A stretch of 64,000 nt of DNA from Entamoeba invadens IP1 (Eukaryota > Evosea > Mastigamoebida > Endamoebidae), in contig NW_004440440.1 of NCBI RefSeq assembly GCF_000330505.1, positions 76,434 through 140,433 of the forward strand. Reading direction: 5' to 3'. The position numbers and the translations under genes are program-made. The stretch's first letter is position 1. Every line of letters begins with the position of its first letter. Of the stretch, positions 21,583 through 34,100 are shown in pieces. Below the pieces are notes generated by a model that made no database searches, was not told where the DNA came from, and saw only the letters and a list, made by a program, of their open reading frames with translations.

Positions 21583-22776
21583 TCACAAACGTTCGGTAAT
21601 AAGTTTCTCTCTGACGTCATCACCGAGTTCGAGGATCTTAGGGACTTCCCATAAGAAGTCTGGATCATTTCTCCCAAAATGTCCGCCGACTGCCGTTTTC
21701 TGGAAAATTGGTCTCTTTAAGCAAAGATTCTTGACGATCATACCTGGTCTCATATCGAAGTTCTTATTAATGATTTCGACTATTTTTTCTTCTGGAATGA
21801 CACCTGTTCCATACGTGTTAACATTAACACTGAGTGGATGAGCAACACCAATAGCATAGCTCAACTGTACTAAAGCTCTATGGCAGAGTCCCGCATTAAC
21901 AATACTCTTAGCAATCCAACGAGCGCAATACGCACCACTTCGATCCACTTTTGATGAATCCTTTCCAGAGAAAGCTCCTCCACCATGAGCACCCCATCCT
22001 CCATAGGTATCTACAATGATCTTTCTCCCAGTTAGCCCAGCGTCACCCATTGGTCCTCCGATGACAAATCGTCCACTTGGGTTATAGTATCTCAGAGTGT
22101 TCTTATCAATCAGATTATGTGGGATCACTTTCATAGTAATTTCCTCTTCAAGTCCTTGAGCGATAGTTTCGTTGGAGACTTCAGGGGTATGCTGAGTAGA
22201 GATGACTACGGTGTGGACTCTTAAAGGTACCAATTTACCATTGACGTCTTCATACTCTAAAGTGACTTGTGTCTTTGCATCGGGACATAACCATGGCAAA
22301 ATCCCTTTCTCACGACATTCTTGTAATCGAAGGACTAATTTGGTAGCTAAGACATGAGTCAATGGCATCATTTCTTTCGACTCATCAGTGGCATACCCAA
22401 ACATAATACCTTGATCACCAGCTCCTATGTCTTCTTCTTTCTTCGCTACATGAACAGCTTCAGCTATATCTACAGACTGTTGTTCAACACAGGAAAGTAC
22501 TGAACAAGTGTTATAATCAAATCCCTTCGATGTATTATCATATCCAATCCCTTTCACTACATTACGAACTATCTTAGGAATGTCAACTACCGCTCGTGTG
22601 CTGATCTCACCTAGAACAAAAACGACCCCAGTTTTCGTTGCGGTTTCGCAAGCAACATGGGCGTTCGGATCTTGGGCAAGACAGGCATCGAGGATGGCGT
22701 CGGAGATTTGATCGCACATTTTGTCGGGATGGCCAGACGAGACAGACTCGGAGGTGAAGATAAATCTCTTAGTCAT
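21583..22776 (-). CDS. S-adenosylmethionine synthetase
   Basis: It makes S-adenosylmethionine from methionine and ATP in the cytosol; the product feeds methyltransferases such as TRM61 in this window. The 397-residue length is standard. Family signatures are present: [18 protein letters not shown] near the N-terminus (ATP/metal site), [15 protein letters not shown] (signature 1, about 118-132), [16 protein letters not shown], and [19 protein letters not shown] (signature 2, glycine-rich loop). All expected catalytic Asp, His and Lys residues seem intact. The start is the first ATG, before [22 protein letters not shown] box lies about 35 nt upstream. Codon bias suggests strong expression. Confidence 0.97.
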   Translation of the reverse strand: MTKRFIFTSESVSSGHPDKMCDQISDAILDACLAQDPNAHVACETATKTGVVFVLGEISTRAVVDIPKIVRNVVKGIGYDNTSKGFDYNTCSVLSCVEQQSVDIAEAVHVAKKEEDIGAGDQGIMFGYATDESKEMMPLTHVLATKLVLRLQECREKGILPWLCPDAKTQVTLEYEDVNGKLVPLRVHTVVISTQHTPEVSNETIAQGLEEEITMKVIPHNLIDKNTLRYYNPSGRFVIGGPMGDAGLTGRKIIVDTYGGWGAHGGGAFSGKDSSKVDRSGAYCARWIAKSIVNAGLCHRALVQLSYAIGVAHPLSVNVNTYGTGVIPEEKIVEIINKNFDMRPGMIVKNLCLKRPIFQKTAVGGHFGRNDPDFLWEVPKILELGDDVREKLITERL

Positions 22777-23547
22777 CGGACTTGAATTGATTGGTGTCAG
22801 TTGGGAGTCTTTATATTCGGTAAAAATAATTAGGGTTTCTTTAACCCTTATTTTTGATTTTATATAAGACTTTTTTATTGGAAATTTGAGGGAAATTGCG
22901 TATACAAATGATATCGAATTGCTGAGTTTTAGATTGTGTTGTGAATATCGTTGATATAATTGTTACTTTGACAAAACAGGTTTATCATGATTTATTTACT
23001 AGAGATATACTATAATTTGAATTCTGAAATTTATTTTATTTAATTATATAGTATTTAATTAATATACTAATGGAACGAGTATTTACAACACTTAAACATA
23101 TTTGGCAGAAAGTATAATAATACTAGTTTTGTTTATTATTAATCAATAATACTTAATAACATTTAATACATAATAATAAATAAATTAAAAAACCGAATGG
23201 AAACAAAATGGTTATTTGGGAAAATGTACCAATTTCGGGTAAAAGACAACAATTCATCAATTATGAAAATTAGAATTTGAAAGATGATTTTTATATAATA
23301 ATTTACAATATCAATAATTTTGTTTATTTATTGTTTTTGTAAATTAAAAATGACTGTGAACGAAATTAGATCGAATTTAATAAGTATTAATTTATAGTAT
23401 AACATATTGTTGATTTTTTTTTAAAATGTTATAATTATTTTGTTATTATACACAATCTTATTAAAACTTTTAGTTTAAAAAACTAATAATTGCTTATCGA
23501 TATATACTAATAGTTTAAACTATTAATAAGTATAAAAATAATACCAT
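22777..23547. other. AT-rich spacer upstream of the SAM synthetase gene
   Basis: This spacer separates two minus-strand genes, the SAM synthetase gene (promoter side) and the condensin gene (3' end). Apart from the TATAAAG box near 22809-22815 and an 18-bp AT palindrome (TAATAGTTTAAACTATTA, about 23506-23523), I see nothing in it. Confidence 0.6.
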
Positions 23548-25032
23548 TCAGTGTGTTACAAACAATTTGTTGACTGTTTCGTTGATCAACTTCACTTTTT
23601 TCTTATTAGCCAGTACTAACAACGCGACAAAACAGTAATGTGGAGTTGCCTCAATTGCGAGATTTTGTGGGAGATTCATGTGTAAGTGTTTAATGATATC
23701 GATTAGTGACACATTTTCTTGGGAAGAATTCACAAATTCAAAGATCATTTTTTCAAGTGTTTCGTAGTCGAGCAGCTTTGGGTGGTCGACAGGCTTTATT
23801 ACAATCCTGTTGAATAGCCGTGGCGCCTCGACCGTTCTGAACGTCTCACAATCTTCTTCTCTCTTTTCAAAACCATTATCAATGGTTCCGTCAATTATAC
23901 TCGATTGTTTCTCATTCATGTTGGTTTCTTCTAGTTTGCTAATGGTTTCTTTCTCTATTTCGCAATTTTGCGGAATGGAAGGTATTCTTACGTCCTGATC
24001 CCATGGATCAGTTGGGAGGGGTTCGTATTCGTCTGTCCATTTGAGTAACAAAGGTACATCCAAACACGAACCACTTTCCAGCCCTTTTCTTTTTTTACTC
24101 ACAAAAGTCTTGAGTTGGTCTTCTGAGGGCAAGTTCATTGCAGGCACACATTTTGTGAAATCGATGTCACTCTTCTTAACTCGCACACAAGGCGCCTTAG
24201 CTTTTTTGGGGCGTCTCACCCACTCCTTGAACACCATAGGTGCATAATACGTATATCCTCCCTCATTCACAGAGATCCCAAGAATGTCTCCATTTTCTTT
24301 AAGCGACTCTTTGACGGCTCGCGATATCCCCGCGTCATTCTCGATTGCTTCGACGTCATGACTTTGATCTTCCATAGCGTCACATTCCATCTTTGGGGTG
24401 ATAGCACATGGAGCCTTTGATATTTCTTTTGGCGAAAAGCAATTTTCCAGTGTGTCGAAATTGATATAGGATGAGTCAATTATTTTGTTTTCGTCGCACT
24501 CTTTAGATGGAATCTCACAATCATCAATACTCATTTTGTCTTTCCAATCTCCTTTTATTCTCCCGCCACCACTGACTTGGTATTTAGTAAACGAAGTTTC
24601 TTCAAGAAAAACTTTCATAAGAAGGTCCAGTGTGTACCTTTTCATTGGATCATTCCCTTTCTTGACACTTAACAAATTGGTTGAATTTTTCTCGAGTGTT
24701 TCGCACTTTTTCGTTCTTTTTTTGTTCTTTTTTTCGTGTACGGAGACTTCGGGATATGCGTCTTCGTCATCTTCAATCTCGCTATTCACATTTAAATGAT
24801 TTGCAAAACTATAAAACGCCTGGTAGACATCATCAACTCGACACGAGTAAATTTGGAGTGATGCGTCTATTGATGTGCTTGCAGTTTGAAATGTTGTTTT
24901 TTTATTGTCGTTAATGACTTCTTCCATAATATCGATCAGTGGCATTTCCCATGCGTTTTTCTTTGTAACTTTCTTCGTGTTACATAACTGAATACACTGT
25001 GTATACAACTGTTCTATATCACACTTCTTCAT
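23548..25032 (-). CDS. Condensin subunit 2 (CAP-H / Barren, kleisin)
   Basis: The kleisin of condensin, which bridges the SMC2 and SMC4 heads and drives mitotic chromosome compaction. The N-terminal motif of Barren proteins is clear (CIQLCNTKKVTKKNAWEMPL, then STSIDASLQIYSCRVDDVY). The middle is acidic and divergent and has a basic patch (KKNKKRTKK). A central conserved piece (VRRPKKAKAPCVRVKKSDIDF-like, about 270-300) and the C-terminal winged helix (IIKHLHMNLPQNL, HYCFVALLVLANKKKVKL) are present. At 494 residues it is much shorter than the approximately 740 of animal CAP-H; the missing length is in the middle. It is single-exon. Confidence 0.85.
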   Translation of the reverse strand: MKKCDIEQLYTQCIQLCNTKKVTKKNAWEMPLIDIMEEVINDNKKTTFQTASTSIDASLQIYSCRVDDVYQAFYSFANHLNVNSEIEDDEDAYPEVSVHEKKNKKRTKKCETLEKNSTNLLSVKKGNDPMKRYTLDLLMKVFLEETSFTKYQVSGGGRIKGDWKDKMSIDDCEIPSKECDENKIIDSSYINFDTLENCFSPKEISKAPCAITPKMECDAMEDQSHDVEAIENDAGISRAVKESLKENGDILGISVNEGGYTYYAPMVFKEWVRRPKKAKAPCVRVKKSDIDFTKCVPAMNLPSEDQLKTFVSKKRKGLESGSCLDVPLLLKWTDEYEPLPTDPWDQDVRIPSIPQNCEIEKETISKLEETNMNEKQSSIIDGTIDNGFEKREEDCETFRTVEAPRLFNRIVIKPVDHPKLLDYETLEKMIFEFVNSSQENVSLIDIIKHLHMNLPQNLAIEATPHYCFVALLVLANKKKVKLINETVNKLFVTH

Positions 25033-25297
25033 TCCACCTTTCTCTCACTTTCATAAATTGAGATGTTTCTCTCTATCACCGAGTGGTAATCACTTTCTGC
25101 AACTCATTTCATTCAATCTTTTTTTTTCAATTATTGTTTAGTTTAATTATAATTTATTTTACTACTATTTTTATTTCTAGTATTTTTTTAGTAACTTTTA
25201 TTATAATTTCTTTTAGTAATTTCTTTTATTATTTCTTTATAAGACTTTTACCATCAGACATCTCCAATAAGATGGTACAAAAAATCAATCAAACAAA

Positions 25298-27420
25298 TCA
25301 CACAGACGTATCAGGAGACGACTCCTCTGCATTTTCCTCTGCTCCGACGGACCCTCTTCTTTTTTTCTTTTTCATGAATGACGGGACCAAAAAGCTGAGT
25401 TTACTTCCACTTCTTGGTGATTCTTTCGGGCTTTCTGCTTTTCTTGGGGATACAAACGAAAACACTCTTTTTCTTGGTGATGAGAATGACGAAGTTGTCG
25501 ACTCTGACGATGAGTCGTCGTGTTGTACTTTCTTCAGTGTTGGGATTTTATAGTTCTTTTTGCTTTCTTTATCTTTGTCTTTCTCCTTCTCTTTCTCGTT
25601 CTTAAACAAACACAATCGATGTTCTCTCGCAGAGGTAGGTTCACCCCCTACACTAGCCGTTCGGATTCTCCTTGGGGTATGTGCTTGTTTCTCTATTATG
25701 GGTTGTGGGGATATCAATTCTCTTTGGAAGACTAAAGGGAATGAATCCGGGGTCATTCCTTTCTCAAATGGATTATCTTCAGTGATCAGCGGGATATGTC
25801 CTTTCGACAGTTGTTCCATAAACACTTGATAATATTCCGAGGTGATGTTATAGTTCCGTTTTTTGTCCTCCTCCTTCGACTTCTCTTCCAAGCTTTCCAG
25901 CTTCTCGTCATCTTTTAACTTCGCTGAGTCTTTCTTCTTTTTCGGTATTTTTAATTGCAAATTCGGAACGCGCGTCTTCTTCTTCATGTCTTTCTCACTC
26001 TTCAGCTTCGAATTGAACAGTGGATGCGCTAACGCTTCTTCTGGAGTCATCCGTTCGTCGGGACGATATGCCAAACACCTATTAAGAAAGTCAAATAACG
26101 TCAGTCGTAATGTCGCAGCATCAACAGGGACTTTCGAGACGTCCAAAATGATGTTATGGAGATACACCAACTCCTTCAAACTGTTCTTCTTAAAGTAATC
26201 CTTTTCTTCTGGAATTTCAGTCCCAAACTCAGTCTCATACTCTTCATCATCTTTTAAGACATATTCATACGTGTCATCGGCGTGGTAATACTTCGCAAAA
26301 TAGTTATCACTCTTACTCCCATTCTCTAACATATCGGTCGGAGGAACACCAAGCAACTGGACTTGTTTTCGTAAAAGGCCCAACTCACTACTCGCCACAA
26401 AGAGTGGAATACCAAAAAACATTTCAGCGACCATACACCCAAAACTCCACATATCAATTGCGGAAGTATAAGGATACCCTATACAGATTTCGGGCGCTCG
26501 ATAAAACCGCGACTGAATATATGTGTACAATGTGCAGTTGTCGAAACAACACGATCCCAAATCAATCAATTTCAACCGCGGCGTCGTCCCCGTTAATAAA
26601 ACGTTTTCAGGTTTGACGTCGCAGTGAATGATATTCGCCTTCTTACACACGTCCAGACTCTCTAACATTTGCTTCGATAACAATTGGATGGTTGGCAGAC
26701 TAAATCCATTGCGGCGATTCAACTTCATTAATTCATGCAGTGACGATCCAAGTAACTCCGTCACTATACACAGATGTCCGCAATACAAAAAGTGGTCGTA
26801 CATCTCCACAATCAACTTCTTCGGGTCATAAAATTTGTTCAACTGTAGTGTTAGGCCATTTCATTCACTCGTACTCCCTATTTTAAGGAATTTACTCCTC
26901 ACGTCTTATCAAGATTCCTTAAGATAAATATCAAAAGCTAAAATGCAACACAAACCACTAGTAAAGACGTGACCTCTAACATCCCTTGTCTGAAATACGC
27001 CTTCTTGTTTTTGAGGATTTTAATTGCGACGTCTCTCTGATTGATCAAATCGGTGCATTTATATACATTCCCAAAAGTCCCTTGTCCGAGTTTTCCGACG
27101 ACTTCATACCGAGAAACAGTCCCCGGATTCATCGAAAACTGTCTTCCTTCAAATGAAGTTGCTGTTCCTAAGATATCGCCAATCCGAACAATCAATTCAT
27201 GTTTTGCATTGTCCAACCCATAGTTGTGAAGTGCGATATATGGATCTGTTAAGATTAGAGCGGGTTGGGCGGAGATGATTAAGTCCGGGTTGATTTGTCG
27301 ATACGTTGTCAACATTCGTGATGTTAATGCCTTTAAAATGGAGTAAGTGTTCCGATGAGAGATTGTGATTGTTCGCGAATTGTTCACTTTGAACGCACTC
27401 CTGTGCTCCACTTGGGCCAT
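25298..27420 (-). CDS. DYRK/Yak1-type CMGC protein kinase, two exons
   Basis: Exon 1 (26956-27420) and exon 2 (25298-26842) are joined across a 113-nt GTTTGT...CAG intron (26843-26955) in phase 0, giving TSLLV|LNKFYD in the middle of the kinase N-lobe. Both halves are needed for a kinase. Motifs: glycine loop GKLGQGTFGNV, VAIK lysine, HCDVKPENVLL catalytic loop, DLG in place of DFG (normal for DYRKs), activation-loop YTY followed by SRFYRAPE, and the CMGC insert. The AYFRQGMLEV segment is typical of Yak1/DYRK. A Ser/Lys/Glu-rich C-tail (about 190 residues, many RRxS-like sites) follows. An in-frame TTG frame extends 13 codons upstream of the first ATG, so I begin at MAQVEHRS. These kinases autophosphorylate on the second Tyr and control growth and stress responses. 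Confidence 0.88.
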
Positions 27421-28346
27421 CCTCTGCTTTTCAAGTTTAAAAAAATCTTCGAAACTCAAAATCTCATTTTTTTCATTTTCTCAATATTTTGTATCTATTT
27501 TTTGGGTATTTATTGAATTAAAAACTGTTCTTTGATTTGATCATTTTTTCTTGTGCTTTTCTTATCCAAATATGTTAGGTCCTTATTCTTAACTATCGAA
27601 ATCTCTTTTCATTTTTTTGTAGCTTTTTGGTAGTCTATTGGGATAAATTAAATTTTATTATTATAAAAGTGTGGTAGATTACTCTAGCTTATATAGTTCA
27701 TTTTATTATTATAAATGGTTTAAAAACCAGTTTGTGGAGCATTTTTTATTATTATTTGACTTATGTAGTGCAACGTGTCTACATTATTGAAAATTTAATG
27801 TATTTCAGATATCATTTTCGGCATTTATTACAAATAATAGTTATTAAAAATATTTCTTTTTTTCCATTAGAAGTCATCTGGATGTATTTATACAATTTAT
27901 TTATAGTTTAATATAACATTTTTATAGTTTCACGTTTTTTATAAACACGAGTAAAAAAACATAAATAGCAAAATAAAAATACAAGTAAAAAAAGAATAGT
28001 TATAGTTTTAAAAAGATAATTATAATTTTTTATTTAATTTATTAAAAATACACATATACATATTTAACATTAATATAATAAAATTATTGTTTTTAATAAT
28101 ATTAAATTAACGAGTTTTTTATATAATTTTAATTAAAATATATTTAACTATAACAAATAATTAATAACTTGTTATTTTGATAATTAGATATTTATTTAAT
28201 AAATTATTATTGAAAATGGTAAAATATGAATATTGTAAATTAACAAATCTAAAAAAGGTTCTAGTTTTATTTACTAAAATTTTACTAAATTTGCCATTGA
28301 ACTGAAAACAGTCAAAGAGAAAAACTTAAAAGCGCAAATACAATAA
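27421..28346. other. AT-rich spacer between divergent genes
   Basis: A bidirectional upstream region for the DYRK-type kinase gene (minus) and the importin gene (plus). A three-codon upstream ORF (ATG AGA TTT TGA on the minus strand, near 27456-27467) precedes the kinase start. Otherwise it is AT-rich tracts only. Confidence 0.55.
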
Positions 28347-31001
28347 ATGTCCGCTCTTTCTCCAACGCCCAAGCAAATTTTATTAGACGCGATTACTCGC
28401 CTTCAATACTCAAGTACACCCGAACAAGTACTTTCATATGAAACTCTTCTCCATAGTAGTTGGATCATACCAACAATCCTCTCTTTATTTTCAGATCCTT
28501 TGGCACCACAACTTCACCTTCAACTTTCCATATTATTAAAACGTGTTGTTGTCATGCGTTATAACGATTTGGACAGCCAGAATCAATTATTAATTATCGA
28601 TTCAATATTTCCTCTTATTTGTGCTTCACGTGATTTTTCAATGAGGAATCAGTTTGGCGAAGTCGTTAAATTTATTTATACAAAAGATTTTTACCCACAA
28701 AACGTTCAGTGGCTTTTTGAAAACATTTCTTCTCAGACCGAAGGCGTCATCCAATGTTTTGCTTTCGTTTTTCGAGCAAACAGAAACGTTTTGGTCAAGC
28801 CAGAAAATGTTATGTATAACATTTTTTTGAGTCTCTCAAACGTCTTTTTTTCAATTGTTGAAAAAATTTCTGAAACGAATAATTTGTGGAACGCAAAAAT
28901 TGTGGAAAACGTAATTTCAATTCTGGCGGACGTGACAACTTGTGGGGTTCCCGAAAAACTTATGCAACAGGTTGGGAAGTGGCTTTATAAAACAACTGAT
29001 TTAATTCAGTTGAATATAGGCGAGAAATCTACAAAATATTTGTTCAGGTTTCTGAATAACATTTTCCAGCTCAACACTCTCATATTAGAAAAATGTTATT
29101 CGTCGTTTTTCCATATCAACGTCAAAATGCTATTAAATTATGGTTTTTTATTATTAACCAAAACAACGTCACCAAAAATTGAGTTTTTGATCGAGATGTT
29201 TGTCTGGTGTTGCTTGGACTTTGAATGGATTTATTCGTTCGTTTTATTGGACTTGGAGAGAGTGCTTTTATGTGTGATTCCAAAATTAAGACTTTCAGAG
29301 GAAGATGTGACATTATTATTAAGTAACCCAGTACTCTTTTTACACCGAGAGGAAGACAAAAAGTATGAGACGGTGAGTGGGTTTTCTGCTGGCAAGAAAT
29401 TGGTGAAAAAATTGTGCCAAACATTCGATGGATGCAAAAGTGTGTTTTTGTGCGTCATCCGTTTTCTGACACAAGACAGTTGCCGCCATTTTTATATCCT
29501 AGAAGGCTGCGTCGTTACGCTCGTTTCAATCTCGAATAACATAAAACGCAAATTTGAGAGCAGCATTGAAAATGTTATCCAGATTGCTGTCACTTTGATG
29601 AAAAGTCAAAATCGTGTTGAAATTTACTATGGTCTTGTTCTTCTCAAAGAATTTTCGTCGAACGTATTTCAATCACTTTCCACTTTGACTTTTGAAAAAC
29701 TTCAAACCCACCGACTGTATTTTGTCATACAAATGTTATTTGCTTTTATAGAAAACAATGACTATGTTCAGACTTACTACGCAGTTTTATGTTTAAAAAA
29801 CTTAATCACAAATTTACCAGAACGTATAGTTAAAATACTATTGACTAAAGTCATCACTCTCCTGCGCTACCCGTCTTATGATATCATAAATTTGATGATG
29901 CAAATTTTCTCAAATTTCCCGAATCTGAGGCCGTTGTGCCCAGAAGTGTTAAGTCAAGCTTCAAAGTGTTGTTACGAACTCTGCACGTTTTATTCCAGTC
30001 TTGACGGAACAGACGAAGACACTAAACACATGAAAGAAGAGACCGTGGATCTGGTGACGCAGATATTTCAAGCACTGTATTGCCTCCAGGCATACGCACC
30101 CACCAATACCTCAATTTTTGCGCTTTTATCAGAAATTTTGAAGAACCAATTACCTATAACTCAACGTATCACCCACTCAATCTCGTCTGTTGTTGGAACG
30201 ATCGGAGAACTTCAGGCGCAAAATTGCAACAATTTTGAACTGTTGGAAAGACAGCTCGAGTTGTACCTTACCAACGCGAACATTGAAGAAAGTGCTGGAC
30301 TTATTCCCGCGCTTTCAACACTCGTTTCAATATGTCCAAGCGTTGTCAACAGAATGTTTATCAATGAATTTCTTACAAATGAAGTGTTTGTGATGTACGA
30401 AGATGACTATGTTTTGGCCGACCTCACGTTCTTGGCGAAGATGTGCGTTATACATAACGTCATTCGACCATCTGATGCTGTTGAACCGTTTTTAGCGGTG
30501 TTTGAAAAATGCGAGGAATGCTCTAAAGAAAAGATACTCACGACAATATTTACAGCGTTTCTTGTGGGGGGCCAAGAGCTTCTTTTGTTCTTCGAAGAGA
30601 ACAGAACAACAAACTTTTTCTTGAAAAATGTGATGGAATTCGAGACAGGCGGTAACTTCTACATCACTAAAATACACTTCTTGGCGCTATCTGTTGGGCT
30701 AGCGTTTACAAATTATTTCGAACCTGATAAGGTAGTTAAAATTTTACTGAAAGAAATGGCTCTTCTACAAAAGCTTCGTGGTGCGAATAACCAGCTGTTT
30801 CTTGCAATGGAAGATGGACTTATTGACGAGAGCAGCAGCGAAGGTAAAGGAGAGGAAATTGCAGAGGAGCGTTGCAAGGAAATACTGAACATCAATGAAA
30901 TGGATGTTTTCATAAAGAACTTGAGGAACGTTGCGAACGGAGGATTACTGAAAGGCATTACTCAAGAAGAGGAGCATATTGTTGTAATGTTATTAAAATG
31001 A
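28347..31001 (+). CDS. Importin-beta family nuclear transport receptor
   Basis: An 884-residue all-helical protein of HEAT-like repeats. The N-terminal 110 residues look like an importin-beta N-terminal (Ran-binding) domain: helices with QLHLQLSILLKRVVVMRYND, comparable to the A-x-x-x-LKN-x-V-x-x-x-W pattern of importins 7, 8 and 11 and yeast Sxm1/Nmd5. The remainder is repeated amphipathic helix pairs, including a patch like the IPO7/8 class around ALYCLQAYAPTNTSI. The length is near that of this family (about 950-1000 residues). An acidic stretch near the C-terminus (DESSSEGKGEEIAEE) matches the acidic loop seen in the IPO7/8 group. Cargo is unknown. The ATG at 28347 is the first in frame. 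Confidence 0.6.
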   Translation: MSALSPTPKQILLDAITRLQYSSTPEQVLSYETLLHSSWIIPTILSLFSDPLAPQLHLQLSILLKRVVVMRYNDLDSQNQLLIIDSIFPLICASRDFSMRNQFGEVVKFIYTKDFYPQNVQWLFENISSQTEGVIQCFAFVFRANRNVLVKPENVMYNIFLSLSNVFFSIVEKISETNNLWNAKIVENVISILADVTTCGVPEKLMQQVGKWLYKTTDLIQLNIGEKSTKYLFRFLNNIFQLNTLILEKCYSSFFHINVKMLLNYGFLLLTKTTSPKIEFLIEMFVWCCLDFEWIYSFVLLDLERVLLCVIPKLRLSEEDVTLLLSNPVLFLHREEDKKYETVSGFSAGKKLVKKLCQTFDGCKSVFLCVIRFLTQDSCRHFYILEGCVVTLVSISNNIKRKFESSIENVIQIAVTLMKSQNRVEIYYGLVLLKEFSSNVFQSLSTLTFEKLQTHRLYFVIQMLFAFIENNDYVQTYYAVLCLKNLITNLPERIVKILLTKVITLLRYPSYDIINLMMQIFSNFPNLRPLCPEVLSQASKCCYELCTFYSSLDGTDEDTKHMKEETVDLVTQIFQALYCLQAYAPTNTSIFALLSEILKNQLPITQRITHSISSVVGTIGELQAQNCNNFELLERQLELYLTNANIEESAGLIPALSTLVSICPSVVNRMFINEFLTNEVFVMYEDDYVLADLTFLAKMCVIHNVIRPSDAVEPFLAVFEKCEECSKEKILTTIFTAFLVGGQELLLFFEENRTTNFFLKNVMEFETGGNFYITKIHFLALSVGLAFTNYFEPDKVVKILLKEMALLQKLRGANNQLFLAMEDGLIDESSSEGKGEEIAEERCKEILNINEMDVFIKNLRNVANGGLLKGITQEEEHIVVMLLK

Positions 31002-31197
31002 TTTGATTGTAAGTTTCAAGTTTACAACCAAATGTAACCATTTGAGGGATTGTTAATAGTAAATCAAATTACAATAGAATAATAAAACTTGAAGGTCGAA
31101 ATTCATATAAAAATCCAACAGAATTTGTTTGGGTGAAAAATTCCATAAAAACAACCAAAAAGAAGGTTCTTTGGATCTTTAAAACAGATCGTTTCAG

Positions 31198-34100
31198 ATG
31201 CGAGAGATAATCATCAGCACCTTTCCATTTCTTGAGAAGTACAAATACACGACTCTTAAGCTTTCTCAGAACCAAACCTTTTTTGCTTTAGGTGATGAGA
31301 CGACGGTGACCATTTTGTCTATTGACGAGAAGATGAAGCATTGTATAGAAAACGTGATGTCGTTCAATTGGGCGACTTTAAACAATTCTGAAACGTTAGT
31401 GTATCAACAAGGCAAATTTCTCTATTTGTTCGACGTTGTTACACAGAAGAGTTTTGTTCTTCAAGACCTTCCCTCGAGTAAAAAAGTATCTATCGATTCG
31501 TACTTAGACTCTTTCATAGTTATTTCTCCATTAGAATCGCTAAATACATACGACGTCAATGTCTACGACTCGTCTCTTCGGCTCTTCAATTACACTTTAA
31601 ACGATGTTAACACATTCACTACACAACATCAGTTGACTCTTTTCCTTCATTTTGATTATACAGTAACTATCATTTCCCCAAAAGACCCCCACAAATTATC
31701 AGCAACTTTGCCATTTCTGAAGGTCCAAATGCCCGACGTGCAATCGTTCTCCTTTGGCGAGAAATTGTCGAGTTACATCTTCAGTAACGGGAAATGCCTT
31801 CTTTCGTTCAAGCCAATAACAACAGTCATTGACAGTCCATATAAGGAATTACTGTTGATGGACACGATGAACAAAATGTTGTTTGAAACGGTAGAACTTC
31901 CATTGAACAAGGCATTTTCAACACACATCTTTGTCTCCCAAACAGGAGTGTTTGTATTACAAAGCGACTCGACGACGTTTGAGTTGTCCAAAATAGGAGG
32001 AGACGAGAAGATCACACAAAAGAACATTCAAATGGTCTATGGAACTGTTTTTCCTTTGTACTTTACTGGACAAAAGTTGGTTGTAGCGGTGCCTAATGAT
32101 TCCAGGAGAATGTTACTCACTTTAATTAATGGAGGATTCTCAGAACTGATTGGTGATATAACACGCTTAAATCCACAATTTGCAGTGGACTCTGCGGATT
32201 CAAGAGTCTTAATTACTTTAGAACACGCCTTGGAAACAGACGATTTGAATGAAGTCGACAAAACAGTGAAGATATTACTTGAAAAAGAAGACTTGCAACT
32301 CCTTGTCGAAGCGCTGAAAATATTTGAGGAAAATATGGTATTAGAAACGTCATACGAGTCGATCCAAGCGTGTTTGAAGATAGTGACGAAAGTGGCGAAA
32401 CGCGAGTTGATGCAGAACAAAGACATTTTAAGTCGAGTTATATTAAAGATTGGGGAACTTGAAAAGGAGCGAAGTACCATTGAGAGGAACAAATTGAGGA
32501 ATTCCAAGAGTGAGACTGTGAAGTGTTTGAACGAAGTCGAACAGACGCTTAAACTTGTGAAAGTCGAAGAACTGATACACCCCGAGAAATTTGATGATCT
32601 CATATTACATGGAAACATCTCATCTGCAGAGAAAAGGGACAAAGATATTATGATGAAAGGCCAAGGATTGATATTGTCTAAAGCCGTCAAAGGAGACTTT
32701 GATAATGCAATTCGGATTTCTCTGCGACTTGGTGTCGTCGAATTCTCTTTGATGCTTTTGAGGATCATACTGAACACGACAAACAGTCATTTACGAGAGG
32801 GTTGTATCCATATCTATAAGGAACTTGAATACCCAAAATTTGAGTTTGACGAAGAGTTCATTAAAACGTACGACGCACAAGACCATACAAATAACAAGGA
32901 AGAGAAATATGACGAATTTTTACCTAGCAAGATCGAAGAGATTCACGAATTTGAAGGTGACGTCTCCAAAAGTGTTTCTGAACGGTTTCATATAGCAGAA
33001 GTGATACAAAATGTGAAGAAAGAACATGTTGTGATTCGTGTGAATGACACACTGTCTGCGGACAAATGCGAGAAGACAATGATATTGATCGAGAGTGGGG
33101 AGTTGCGACAGCAGATCTCTGTGAATGATGCGATGAAGTACTTTATAAGTCACAATGAATACCAAAAAGCTATTCGGTGGATAGAAGAGTACAAATTGCA
33201 ATTCAGTGGGACTCAAGAGATCTGGGGACTGTGGCGCATTGTTCAATATTACGCAGTCAATCCAACAAGAAGACTCTTAGAAGAATATCTAATGAGTCAC
33301 TCGATGGTGCCTGATGAGGCGTATTTGAAATACACGAAGTGCCAAATTACACATCCCATGAAGAGTGCGGATGAGAAGAAACAGAGTGAGGCGTTAGAGG
33401 AATACAAGAAAATCCAGTTTCTGCCTTTAATAGACTCTGCTATCGAAAATTTCAAGATCCAGAAGTATCCGATCATGTGGATGAACCAAATTAAAGCGCT
33501 GCACGCGAATATTGAAGACGCCATTCTGATGAACACACTTAAATTCTTGGACGCACCAATTCCACTGGATTTGAATATCCAAAGCATCGTCTTTGGGATG
33601 TTAACATCGAAACCTTTATTAGCGAAAATACTGAAAGCATTCTTTAATCGAGAAGAGAAGGTGAAGAAGGTCGAGGAGTGCAATGGCGTGTTGACATCAT
33701 CAAATGGGGATATAACCCTCCCACAATTTTATTCTGGGTCGTTCCAAGTGGTCTATGACCCGTACTTAACGAAACCGCTTGGATTTGTACCACGAAAGTG
33801 TGTTCCACAGACGCGAAATGTATTAGACGCGAAGTACTATCTCTTAGAGAAAGAGTGCGTTCGAGCACTTCTAACAACACCAGAATTGACAATTGAGGAG
33901 ATGTGTAATGTTGTTATAACAAGTCAAAATGATGTCAGGACAACATGTGTGTTTTATTTGAATGATCCATACTTAAGACTGGTCATAGTATTACACGAAG
34001 ATTTAAGTAATAAGTATGGCTTGATCTTCAATAAGTACCCAAGTCTCAAGGCCATTCAAAAAGGGAAAGAACTTGATTACGCCAAATTACTGAATGGAAG

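Noticed and set aside
23506..23523. 18-bp AT palindrome considered as an operator
   Set aside because: Only A/T apart from a central GTTTAAAC core; likely by chance in such AT-rich DNA.
25083..25553. 156-codon plus-strand frame overlapping the kinase 3' end
   Set aside because: Its second half is antisense to the DYRK-type kinase tail and its first half is a Phe/Ile-rich run from AT-rich DNA.
32037..32777. 246-codon minus-strand frame inside the spatacsin-like gene
   Set aside because: Antisense shadow of a long coding exon; Ser/Phe-rich with no domain.
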